NCBI GenBank assembly: GCA_019118985.1
Contig: DWXX01000017.1
Location: 1 to 9,894 of the forward strand
DNA length: 9,894 nt
Origin: Candidatus Faecalibacterium faecipullorum
GTDB taxonomy: Bacteria; Bacillota; Clostridia; Oscillospirales; Ruminococcaceae
Direction: 5' to 3'
This document shows positions 1 through 6,173 of this stretch, piece after piece. The notes under the pieces were generated by a model that saw only the letters and a list, made by a program, of their open reading frames with translations, was not told the origin of the DNA and searched no databases. Numbering within the stretch: position 1 is the stretch's first letter; the number at the start of each line of letters is the position of its first letter. The position numbers and the translations under genes were made by a program.

Positions 1-113
1 CCCCGCCGCGGCCGCGCAAAGCGGGCCAGCAAAAGCGCGTCGGTGCCGAACCGGTGCGCCCGGCTGCAGTAGATGCTGGTCTTATTATACAGTATCTCAG
101 TTGAATATTCCAT
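1..113 (-). CDS. TrmN6-like tRNA (adenine-N6)-methyltransferase, N-terminal fragment
   Basis: The minus strand reads from an ATG at 113 down to the window edge, giving 37 residues that begin MEYSTEILYNKTSIYCS and continue with HRFGTDALLLARFARPRRG. The F-x-x-D-A-L-L-L-A-x-F segment is typical of the N-terminus of COG4123/TrmN6 (YabB) SAM-dependent methyltransferases, just before the SAM-binding region. Known members methylate A37 of tRNA1(Val) in the cytoplasm. Context agrees: in Bacillus subtilis the yabB gene lies shortly downstream of yaaT (ricT), and here ricT lies upstream on the same strand. The frame is open upstream of this ATG until a stop near 170, but it holds no better start. No good Shine-Dalgarno is visible before the ATG (a CTCTCTCC stretch), so the start is not certain. 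The catalytic motif lies outside the window, so substrate specificity cannot be checked. Confidence 0.68.
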   Translation of the reverse strand, partial: MEYSTEILYNKTSIYCSRAHRFGTDALLLARFARPRR

Positions 114-208
114 AGACGGAGAGAGCTTTTCGTTGCAAAAAATTGATGTTGTGGAAAAAAGTGCTTCTCAAACGAAAGCCTGTGCAGACAGGGGAGAAAG
201 CCGCCCAC

Positions 209-237
209 AAAAAACGGCGGGCCCTTTCGGGCCCGCC
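209..237 (-). terminator. Rho-independent terminator of the ferredoxin gene
   Basis: A perfect 9-bp GC stem (216-224 with 229-237, GGCGGGCCC type) encloses a 4-nt loop. On the minus strand it is followed after one base by six T residues (A tract 209-214 on the plus strand). It begins 27 bp after the ferredoxin stop codon and lies between that gene and the methyltransferase, so most ferredoxin transcripts should end here. Confidence 0.9.
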
Positions 238-263
238 TTCGGTCTGCTTTGTGGCGAAACCGC

Positions 264-434
264 TTACTCAGCGGTGATCGCGCCGGTGGGGCAAGCGCCC
301 TCGCAGGCGCCGCAGTCGATGCAGCTGCCAGCGTCAACGACGGCCACGCCGTCCTCGACCTTCACAGCGCCGACGGGGCAGGCGCCCTCGCAGGCGCCGC
401 AGCCGATGCATGCGTCACTAACCTTGTGTGCCAT
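264..434 (-). CDS. 2[4Fe-4S] clostridial-type ferredoxin (56 aa)
   Basis: This small cytoplasmic electron carrier shuttles low-potential electrons between enzymes such as pyruvate:ferredoxin oxidoreductase and hydrogenases. The 56 residues start MAHKVSDACIGCGACEGACP and end GACPTGAITAE. Two complete C-x2-C-x2-C-x3-C-P cluster motifs are present: Cys9, 12, 15, 19 and Cys38, 41, 44, 48. The length matches classic clostridial ferredoxins (about 55 residues). The ATG at 434 is preceded by a strong AAGGAG-type Shine-Dalgarno (plus-strand 444-450). The gene has its own promoter (567-595), a structured leader of about 125 nt and a strong terminator (209-237), so it is probably a single-gene, highly expressed transcript. 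It sits between ricT and the trmN6-like gene. Oddly, the two cluster halves are still almost identical at the DNA level (see the repeat entry). The redox partner cannot be inferred from this context. Confidence 0.95.
   Translation of the reverse strand: MAHKVSDACIGCGACEGACPVGAVKVEDGVAVVDAGSCIDCGACEGACPTGAITAE
280..410. repeat. Near-identical direct repeat inside the ferredoxin gene
   Basis: Two 44-bp copies, 280-323 and 367-410, agree at 40 of 44 positions by eye. They are 43 bp apart and encode the two C-I-x-C-G-A-C-E-G-A-C-P-x-G-A cluster motifs. This is the classic ferredoxin internal duplication, but it is conserved at the nucleotide level and not just the protein level. Confidence 0.85.
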
Positions 435-475
435 AAGTAGAACTCTCCTTTCGACCCGTGCCTAACGTATGTCGC

Positions 476-559
476 GGGGGACGGCAGCCCCCAGAGGTTT
501 GCTCCTGCACGGCCGCAGCCAGCCTCTCTATGACGGGCCCCTTGCAGACGCCCGTCCCT
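476..559 (-). promoter_or_regulatory. Structured 5' leader of the ferredoxin mRNA with two alternative folds
   Basis: Between the predicted start of transcription (about 560) and the ferredoxin Shine-Dalgarno, the minus strand can form three local stems: 532-538 with 550-556 (7 bp), 493-497 with 523-527 (5 bp) and 476-480 with 488-492 (5 G-C pairs). Alternatively, 477-484 can pair with 552-559 (8 bp including one G-U), which breaks the first and third local stems. No known riboswitch consensus was recognised, and no U tract follows the last hairpin. Folding and function are inference. Confidence 0.4.
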
Positions 560-566
560 AGTGCCG

Positions 567-595
567 ATTGTAGCAAAGACAAACCGAAAAGGCAA
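567..595 (-). promoter_or_regulatory. Sigma-A-type promoter for the ferredoxin gene
   Basis: On the minus strand, TTGCCT (590-595) and TACAAT (567-572) are separated by exactly 17 bp. It lies between the ricT stop and the ferredoxin, pointing toward the ferredoxin, and predicts a leader of about 125 nt. Confidence 0.75.
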
Positions 596-726
596 GACTA
601 ACTGTGCGCGTCCGGCGGTCAGACGAAGGATTTTGGCTGAATGCACAAAACTGTCCGCCAACTTTCGGGGGTTTACCGGCGTGTTTTTCGTCGAAATTCA
701 CAAGGGGCGGCCCGGGGGTCGTTCCC

Positions 727-1635
727 TCATTCCTCGGGGGCGCCCTCGGCGACGACGGGGGCGGGGTCCCGCAGGCCGGAGTAGTCGTCGTCGGGGTCGG
801 GGCGGCGGGGCGCGCGCTTGCCGCCCGAAATGTAGCGGCACTGCGACGCCTTGAAGTACTTCATCAGCACGGCGCCCTCCTCGCCGGCCAGGCGGACCCG
901 CAGATAGCTGGAGATGGGGTTGACCTCCACCACCGTGCCGGTGCCCTCGGGGGTGCGCACCGTGCTGCCCACCATGGGCAGGATGCTGTTCAGGTACTCA
1001 TAGGCGTCCTGCTCGTAGGCAAGGCAGCACATCAGCCGCCCGCAGGCCCCGCTGATCTTGGTGGGGTTGAGAGACAGGCCCTGCTCTTTGGCCATCCGGA
1101 TGGACACCGGGTGGAAGCTGCGCAGGTACCGGCTGCAGCAGAAGGGCTGGCCGCACAGGCCCAGCCCGCCGATCATCTTGGTCTCGTCCCGGACGCCCAC
1201 CTGCCGCAGCTCGATCCGCATGTGGAAGGCCCCGGCCAGGTCTTTGACCAGGTCGCGGAAGTCCACCCGGCCGTCTGCGGTGAAGTAGAAGGTCACCTTG
1301 GAGTGGTCGGGGGCGTACTCGACCTTGATCAGCTTCATCTCCAGGCCGTGGCGGTCGATGCACTCCCGGCAGATCCGCCAGGCGCGCTTGTCCTCGTTCT
1401 GGCGCTGGCGGGCGCGGCGGATGTCGACGCTGTCGGCCATACGCAGCAGCGGGCGCAGGGGATTGGGCAGCAGATAGTCGGCGGTGGGCCCGGCGGCGCG
1501 GGTCACCTGGCCGCATCTGGCCCCTTTGGCGGTGTCGGCCACCACATAGTCCCCCGCTTTGGCGTCAAGGCCGGCGGGGTCGAAATATTCTTCTTTGCCG
1601 TTTTCTTCAAAACGGACGGCGATCGCCTGTTTCAT
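727..1635 (-). CDS. ricT: PSP1-domain regulatory protein RicT (YaaT)
   Basis: This 302-residue cytoplasmic protein matches the PSP1 C-terminal domain family. In Bacillus subtilis RicT (275 residues) forms the Fe-S-containing Y-complex with RicA and RicF, which assists RNase Y-dependent mRNA processing and affects sporulation, competence and biofilm formation. Diagnostic segments are CGQPFCCSRYL (Cys161, 166, 167) and GACGRLMCCLAYE (Cys198, 203, 204), which carry the conserved cysteines, plus GRVDFRDLVKDLA at about 122-134 and NPTKISGACGR at 190-200. The C-terminal 30 residues are a low-complexity acidic/Pro tail (RRPDPDDDYSG). I chose ATG 1635 because it starts the conserved MKQAIAVRFE segment and follows a GAGG Shine-Dalgarno (plus-strand 1644-1649 region). 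A longer open frame back to 1860 crosses the promoter. A promoter at 1660-1689 makes ricT the first gene of its transcript here; holB, its usual upstream neighbour, is absent. Confidence 0.92.
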   Translation of the reverse strand: MKQAIAVRFEENGKEEYFDPAGLDAKAGDYVVADTAKGARCGQVTRAAGPTADYLLPNPLRPLLRMADSVDIRRARQRQNEDKRAWRICRECIDRHGLEMKLIKVEYAPDHSKVTFYFTADGRVDFRDLVKDLAGAFHMRIELRQVGVRDETKMIGGLGLCGQPFCCSRYLRSFHPVSIRMAKEQGLSLNPTKISGACGRLMCCLAYEQDAYEYLNSILPMVGSTVRTPEGTGTVVEVNPISSYLRVRLAGEEGAVLMKYFKASQCRYISGGKRAPRRPDPDDDYSGLRDPAPVVAEGAPEE

Positions 1636-1659
1636 GGTGCTGTAACCTCGCTTGTGGTA

Positions 1660-1689
1660 TCTATATAAAAAATGGGTTTGTCGTGTCAA
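1660..1689 (-). promoter_or_regulatory. Sigma-A-type promoter for ricT
   Basis: On the minus strand a perfect TTGACA (plus-strand 1684-1689) is followed after 16-18 bp by the A/T-rich TATATAGA, which can be read as TATATA, ATATAG or TATAGA. The ricT start codon lies about 25 bp downstream, so the leader is short. Confidence 0.75.
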
Positions 1690-1737
1690 TACGGCCGGTG
1701 GGCCGTCATCATTACAGTATAGCACAAGCGGGCCGGC

Positions 1738-1793
1738 TTTTCCATCGGAAAAATGCCCCGCACAAAAATTTAACGCAGCGTCCGAGGAAAAAT
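1738..1793. promoter_or_regulatory. Possible operator motifs upstream of the RND pump promoter
   Basis: The divergent ricT/pump spacer contains TTTTCC-ATC-GGAAAA (1738-1752, a perfect 6-bp inverted repeat). A related copy reads TCCGAGGAAAAAT (1781-1793). Both share TCC-N2/3-GGAAAAAT, start 40 bp apart and lie just upstream of the -35 box at 1807. They could be binding sites for a repressor or activator; no protein can be named. Confidence 0.3.
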
Positions 1794-1806
1794 CACATTT
1801 TGGCCC

Positions 1807-1834
1807 TTGCAAGCGCGGCTGTTTCGTGTATAAT
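1807..1834 (+). promoter_or_regulatory. Promoter for the RND transporter gene
   Basis: TTGCAA (1807-1812) and a perfect TATAAT (1829-1834) are spaced 16 bp apart and point toward the pump. Transcription would start near 1841, leaving an untranslated leader of about 175 nt. Confidence 0.7.
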
Positions 1835-1857
1835 GGGGAGAGACTGCCCGGCCTGCC

Positions 1858-1984
1858 CACTCCCCGTCTGCGGACAAAAATCGGGGCGTGACTGCAATAA
1901 ACCGGCCCGGCCGTCCGTTTTCAAGCTGCACGCGGCGGCAGGGGCAGCACCTGCCTGCCGCTTGAGATCACGCCGGCCCCGGCG
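1858..1984 (+). promoter_or_regulatory. Hairpin-rich 5' leader of the RND transporter mRNA
   Basis: Three hairpins can be drawn in the leader. The first is 1858-1866 with 1882-1890 (one mismatch). The second is 1935-1942 with 1954-1961 (8 bp GC-rich), extended inward by 1945-1947 with 1951-1953. The third is 1971-1975 with 1980-1984. No coding sequence is apparent here, and a longer reading of the pump frame back to 1683 would cross the promoter. No riboswitch class was recognised and no terminator T tract follows. With the two promoters and possible operators, this accounts for the 380-bp gap between ricT and the pump. Confidence 0.35.
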
Positions 1985-2015
1985 GGGGCCCGCGCATGTT
2001 AAAAAGGGAAGACTC

Positions 2016-5000
2016 ATGGAAAAGTACAGCGTAAAAAAACCGTTCACCGTGCTGGTCGCGGTGCTGATCGTGTTCCTGATGGGCTTTGTGTCGCTGACCA
2101 ACCTGCGCACCGACCTGCTGCCCGAGATCAGCACCCCCTACCTGATGGTGGTCACCGTCTACCCCGGCGCCAGCCCTGAAAAGGTGGAGACCGAGGTCTC
2201 GGAAGTGCTGGAAAGCGCCCTCGGCACCGTGGCGGGCGTGTCCAGCATCACCTCCACCTCGGCGGAGAACTACAGCATCGTTCAGCTGAGCTTCGGGGCC
2301 GATACCGATATGAACAGCGCCCTGGTCAAAGTGTCCAACACCCTCGACCAGAACGCCGACAGCCTGCCCGACATCTGCCTGACCCCCTCCATCCTCGAGC
2401 TGAGCATGGACATGCAGTCCCTGATGACGGTGGCCGTCGGCCGGGAGGGGGCCGACATCTATGAGCTGAGCGACTTTCTGGACGAGAGCGTCCTGCCCGA
2501 GCTGGAGCGGCAGGAGGGCGTGTCCAGCATTTCCGCCACCGGCCTGGTGGAAGAATACATCCAGGTGCAGCTCAACCAGGACAAGATCGACGACCTGAAC
2601 GTCCTGCTGCTGGAAGAGGTGGACGAGCAGCTCGCCATCGCCAAGCAGCAGCTGGATGAAGCCGCGCAGCAGCTGGCCGACGGCAAGGCGCAGCTGCAGC
2701 AGGCCATCGATACCTTCGGCGACGTCTTTGCCTCGGGGGTGATGGACCGGGTGGCCGGCATGGTGTCGGAAGCCACCGCCGAGCTGCGGGACAAGGTGCA
2801 GACCCTGATGGACGCCATCGACAACCTGATCGCCTTTGTCAACGAGCCTGAGATCCAGGCGGCCCTGATCAACGTGCGGGACGGCCTGGCCGAGATCATG
2901 GACGAGATCGCCGACACCGGCCTGCGGGATATCAACGACCTGATCGACGTGATGACCAAGATCCGCGACCTGACCGACGAGCTGACCATCGCGCTGCAGC
3001 AGCTGCAGCAGCGCCTGGACGCCGAGACCGGCGCCACCGGCTCGACCGCCGGCGAGCTGCTGGATACTTTGCAGATCCAGGAGAGCCTGAACGTGGTCTA
3101 CAGCACCATGGAGGATGTCCTCGATTCCCTCAACCGGCTGCCCGAGCTGCTGGACCAGTTCGAGACGGTCTACGCCGAGATGAGCCAGACCCAGCTGGAA
3201 GCCTACCTGCAGATCACCGAGGCGCAGCGCCAGGTGGACGAGGGGCAGAAGCTGTACGATGAATATGAAGAGCAGTACGAGCAGGCCAAGGCCAGCGCCT
3301 TTGCCAACGCGGACGTCAACAACCTGCTGACCATCGACATCCTCAGCCAGCTGATCTACGCGCAGAACTTCTCGATGCCGGCCGGCTACATCGACGACAA
3401 GGACGACAACTCCTGGCTGCTGAAAGTCGGCGAGGAATACGACAGCATCGACGACCTGGAGGGCGCGCTGCTGCTGCACGTCGAGGGTGTGGCCGACGTC
3501 TACCTGTCCGACGTCGCCGACGTGATGGTGGTGGACAACGCCGCCTCTTCCTTCACCCGGCTGAACGGCGAGCAGGCGGTGGTGCTGAACATCTACAAGT
3601 CCACCTCCGCTTCGGCCAACGCCGTCTCGGACGCCTGCCTGGCCGCCTTTGACAAACTGGAAGAGCGGTTCGAGGGGCTGAACTTCAGCGTCCTGTCCAA
3701 CCAGGGCAACTATATCACCGTCCTGATCGCCAGCATCCTGACCAGCATGGCGTCGGGCGCGGTGCTGGCCATCCTGATCTTGGCCCTCTTCCTCAAGGAC
3801 CCCAAGCCCACCCTGGTGGTCGGCGTCAGCATCCCGCTGTCGGTGCTGTTCGCCATCGTTTTGATGTACTTCACCGGCATCGATCTGAACATCATGAGCC
3901 TGGCCGGCCTGTCGCTGGGCATCGGCATGCTGGTGGACAACTCCATCGTCGTCATCGAGAATATCTACCGCCTGCGGGCCCGCGGCGTCGCCGCCCCCCG
4001 GGCTGCGGTGCAGGGTACCCGGCAGGTCTTTGCCTCCATCGTGTCCTCTACCCTGACGTCGGTCTGCGTGTTCCTGCCGGTGGTGTTCACCAAGCAGCTG
4101 ACCCGCGAGCTGATGCTGCCCATGTGCCTGACCATCGGCTACTGCCTGATGGCCTCCCTGCTGGTGGCCATCACGGTGGTGCCCGCCTCGGCCTCCACCA
4201 TTCTGAAGGAGGCCCAGGCCAAGAAGTGGCCCTGGTTCGACCGCATCCAGGACAAGTACGGCGAGACGCTGGAATGGTGCCTCGACCACAAGGCCGCCCC
4301 CATCGGCGCGACGGTGGTGCTGCTGGCCTTCTGCGTCTGGCGCGTGGCGGTGATGGGCATGGTGATGCTGCCCGACGTCTCCAGCACCGAGCTGAGCCTG
4401 TCGGTCACCACCCCCAGCGATATGACCCGGGAAGAGTCCTACGCCATGGCCGGGGAGATCCTCGAGATGACCATGGGGATGGACCAGGTGGCCGAAGTGG
4501 GCGTCACCACCGACACCACCATCTACGGCGTGGACGTCGGGATGCTGGGCAGCAACATCGCCAGTCTGCTGTCCTCCACCTCCAGCGGGTACGGCACCTA
4601 TGCCTATAACATCAAGCTGGAGGAGGGCGCCGGCGCGTCCGACGCCGAGCGGGTGGGCGCCGCCCTGGAAGAGGCGATGGCCGCCTACGACTGCGAGAGC
4701 AGCGTCACCATCGACGGCATCTCTGAGATCACCAGCCTGCTGGGCAGCGGCCTGTCGGTCACCGTCTACGGCCCCGACCTCGACACCCTGACCGCCCTGA
4801 GCGAGGACGTCATCGAGATGATCGACGGCACCGAGGGCTTTGCCAACGCATCCACCGGCCTCGGCGCCGGCGACGCCACCATCGAGCTGCACATCGACAA
4901 GGACAAGGCCCGCGCCGCCGGCCTGACGGTGGCCCAGGCATACCAGGCCATCGCGGCCCGGCTGACCACCTCCACCGACTCGACCACCATCAACATCAAC

Positions 5001-5951
5001 GGTGAGAGCATGACCGTCCGCGTGGTGGACGACCTCGACCCGCTGACCGTCGAGAACATGATGGACATGACCTTCAACACCACCAACATCGCCGCCGACG
5101 GCAGCGAGGTGGCTGAAGTGCACACCCTGCGTGAGTTTGCCGAGATCACCTACGGCACCACCCCCGACTCGATCAGCCGCGAGGACCAGACCCGCTGCCT
5201 GACCGTCACCGCCGACACCCTGGACGGCTACAACACCACCGTGCAGGCCCGGCAGCTGCAGGCCAAGCTGGACGAGTGGTCGGCCTCCGGCGCGCTGCCC
5301 GACGGGTACAGCGTCTCCCTCAGCGGCGAGACCAGCAACGTCAACGACATCATGGCCCAGATGTTCCAGTGGCTGGCGCTGGCGCTGCCCTTCGTCTACC
5401 TGGTCATGGTGGCCCAGTTCCAGAGCCTGATGAGCCCCTTCATCGTCCTGTTCACCATCCCGCTGGCCTTCACCGGCGGCATGATCGGCCTGCTTGCCAT
5501 CGGCGAGCAGCTCAGCCTGATGAGCCTGATGGGCTTCATCGTCCTGATGGGCACCGTCGTCAACAACGGCATCCTCTTCGTGGACTACACCAACCAGCTC
5601 CGCCTGGGCGGCATGGACCGCCGCGCGGCCCTCGTCGCCACCGGCAAGACCCGTATGCGCCCCATCCTGATGACCGCCCTGACCACCATCCTCGGCATGG
5701 TGATGGTGCTGTTCAGCGACGACATGGCCAGCCAGCTGATGAGCAGCATGGCCATCGTCATCATCGGCGGCCTGACCTACGCCACCTTCATGACGTTGTA
5801 CATCGTGCCCATGATGTACGAGATCTTCTTCCGCGGCATGCCCAAGGTCATCGACATCGGCAGCGAGGAGGACCTCGACGACGTCCCCGACGACGCAGCC
5901 GAGTTCCTCGCGCAGCAGAACGGGCCCGGCAAGCCCCAGCCCGAAGCATAA
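2016..5951 (+). CDS. RND-family efflux transporter permease with coiled-coil insertion
   Basis: This 1311-residue membrane protein resembles AcrB/SwrC-type RND exporters, which use the proton gradient to expel drugs, lipopeptides or other amphiphiles. The ATG at 2016 follows AAAAAGGGAA and starts MEKYSVKKPF, a standard RND N-terminus. Segments in order: TM1 (about 11-29); first extracytoplasmic domain (30-565) with PEISTPYLMVVTVYPGASP; TM2-TM6 (about 566-722) with the TM4 motif GIGMLVDNSIVVIENIYR; TM7 (760-782); second extracytoplasmic domain (785-1112); TM8-TM12 (1113-1270) with GTVVNNGILFVDY in TM10; and an acidic, Pro-rich cytoplasmic tail (1281-1311). Asp641 matches the first proton-relay Asp of AcrB, the second is Asn642, and the AcrB Lys940 region reads VVNN, as in other Gram-positive members. 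Residues about 197-436 are mostly coiled coil (for example EQLAIAKQQLDEAAQQL) and absent from AcrB (1049 aa). No adaptor or outer-membrane gene is adjacent, as expected in a Gram-positive cell. The substrate is unknown. Confidence 0.93.
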   Translation: MEKYSVKKPFTVLVAVLIVFLMGFVSLTNLRTDLLPEISTPYLMVVTVYPGASPEKVETEVSEVLESALGTVAGVSSITSTSAENYSIVQLSFGADTDMNSALVKVSNTLDQNADSLPDICLTPSILELSMDMQSLMTVAVGREGADIYELSDFLDESVLPELERQEGVSSISATGLVEEYIQVQLNQDKIDDLNVLLLEEVDEQLAIAKQQLDEAAQQLADGKAQLQQAIDTFGDVFASGVMDRVAGMVSEATAELRDKVQTLMDAIDNLIAFVNEPEIQAALINVRDGLAEIMDEIADTGLRDINDLIDVMTKIRDLTDELTIALQQLQQRLDAETGATGSTAGELLDTLQIQESLNVVYSTMEDVLDSLNRLPELLDQFETVYAEMSQTQLEAYLQITEAQRQVDEGQKLYDEYEEQYEQAKASAFANADVNNLLTIDILSQLIYAQNFSMPAGYIDDKDDNSWLLKVGEEYDSIDDLEGALLLHVEGVADVYLSDVADVMVVDNAASSFTRLNGEQAVVLNIYKSTSASANAVSDACLAAFDKLEERFEGLNFSVLSNQGNYITVLIASILTSMASGAVLAILILALFLKDPKPTLVVGVSIPLSVLFAIVLMYFTGIDLNIMSLAGLSLGIGMLVDNSIVVIENIYRLRARGVAAPRAAVQGTRQVFASIVSSTLTSVCVFLPVVFTKQLTRELMLPMCLTIGYCLMASLLVAITVVPASASTILKEAQAKKWPWFDRIQDKYGETLEWCLDHKAAPIGATVVLLAFCVWRVAVMGMVMLPDVSSTELSLSVTTPSDMTREESYAMAGEILEMTMGMDQVAEVGVTTDTTIYGVDVGMLGSNIASLLSSTSSGYGTYAYNIKLEEGAGASDAERVGAALEEAMAAYDCESSVTIDGISEITSLLGSGLSVTVYGPDLDTLTALSEDVIEMIDGTEGFANASTGLGAGDATIELHIDKDKARAAGLTVAQAYQAIAARLTTSTDSTTININGESMTVRVVDDLDPLTVENMMDMTFNTTNIAADGSEVAEVHTLREFAEITYGTTPDSISREDQTRCLTVTADTLDGYNTTVQARQLQAKLDEWSASGALPDGYSVSLSGETSNVNDIMAQMFQWLALALPFVYLVMVAQFQSLMSPFIVLFTIPLAFTGGMIGLLAIGEQLSLMSLMGFIVLMGTVVNNGILFVDYTNQLRLGGMDRRAALVATGKTRMRPILMTALTTILGMVMVLFSDDMASQLMSSMAIVIIGGLTYATFMTLYIVPMMYEIFFRGMPKVIDIGSEEDLDDVPDDAAEFLAQQNGPGKPQPEA

Positions 5952-5970
5952 CCGCGCATCCGCATCCCCC

Positions 5971-6006
5971 GGCCCCCGCCTTTTGCAGACAGGCGGGGGC
6001 CTTTTT
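5971..6006 (+). terminator. Rho-independent terminator of the RND transporter gene
   Basis: A perfect 10-bp stem GGCCCCCGCC/GGCGGGGGCC (5971-5980 with 5992-6001) has an 11-nt loop and is followed by five T residues (6002-6006). It lies 20 bp after the pump stop codon and separates the pump from galM. Confidence 0.93.
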
Positions 6007-6072
6007 GTGGGTTTGCTGTAGGAATCACCAAAGAAAGCTGCGAAAATTGTACTTGCACACCAAAAGAATTTC

Positions 6073-6101
6073 CTGCAAATACCGTCTTTTTGTGATATAA
6101 T
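6073..6101 (+). promoter_or_regulatory. Extended -10 promoter for galM
   Basis: A perfect TATAAT (6096-6101) is preceded by TGA, an extended -10 (TGn) element, with CTGCAA (6073-6078) as a moderate -35 box at 17-bp spacing. The predicted leader is about 65 nt. Confidence 0.75.
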
Positions 6102-6129
6102 GATAGAGAATAGAAATAAAACCCTGACT

Positions 6130-6154
6130 GGGCCCGCATGCTGCGGCGGGGCCC
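6130..6154 (+). promoter_or_regulatory. Hairpin just upstream of the galM ribosome binding site
   Basis: GGGCCC (6130-6135) can pair with GGGCCC (6149-6154), extended by two more pairs across a one-base bulge. The GGAGG Shine-Dalgarno (6159-6163) begins 5 nt later. It may tune translation or stabilise the transcript; no T tract follows, so it is not a terminator. Confidence 0.35.
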
Positions 6155-6173
6155 TTCTGGAGGTGGATAGGAA

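Noticed and set aside
114..208. Possible promoter for the methyltransferase on the minus strand (TTGAGA near 165-172)
   Set aside because: No acceptable -10 box at 16-18 bp; only a generally A/T-rich stretch.
604..1668. A 354-codon open frame on the plus strand opposite ricT
   Set aside because: Low-complexity Ala/Gly/His-rich translation without motifs, fully antisense to the conserved RicT frame and covering the ricT promoter side.
1636..1860. N-terminal extension of RicT to 1860
   Set aside because: It crosses the TTGACA promoter. The conserved RicT N-terminus begins at the ATG at 1635.
1683..2015. N-terminal extension of the RND pump to an ATG at 1683
   Set aside because: The extension crosses the TATAAT promoter and hairpin leader, is Arg/Cys/Pro-rich, and lacks family similarity. 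ATG 2016 has a Shine-Dalgarno and the standard RND start.
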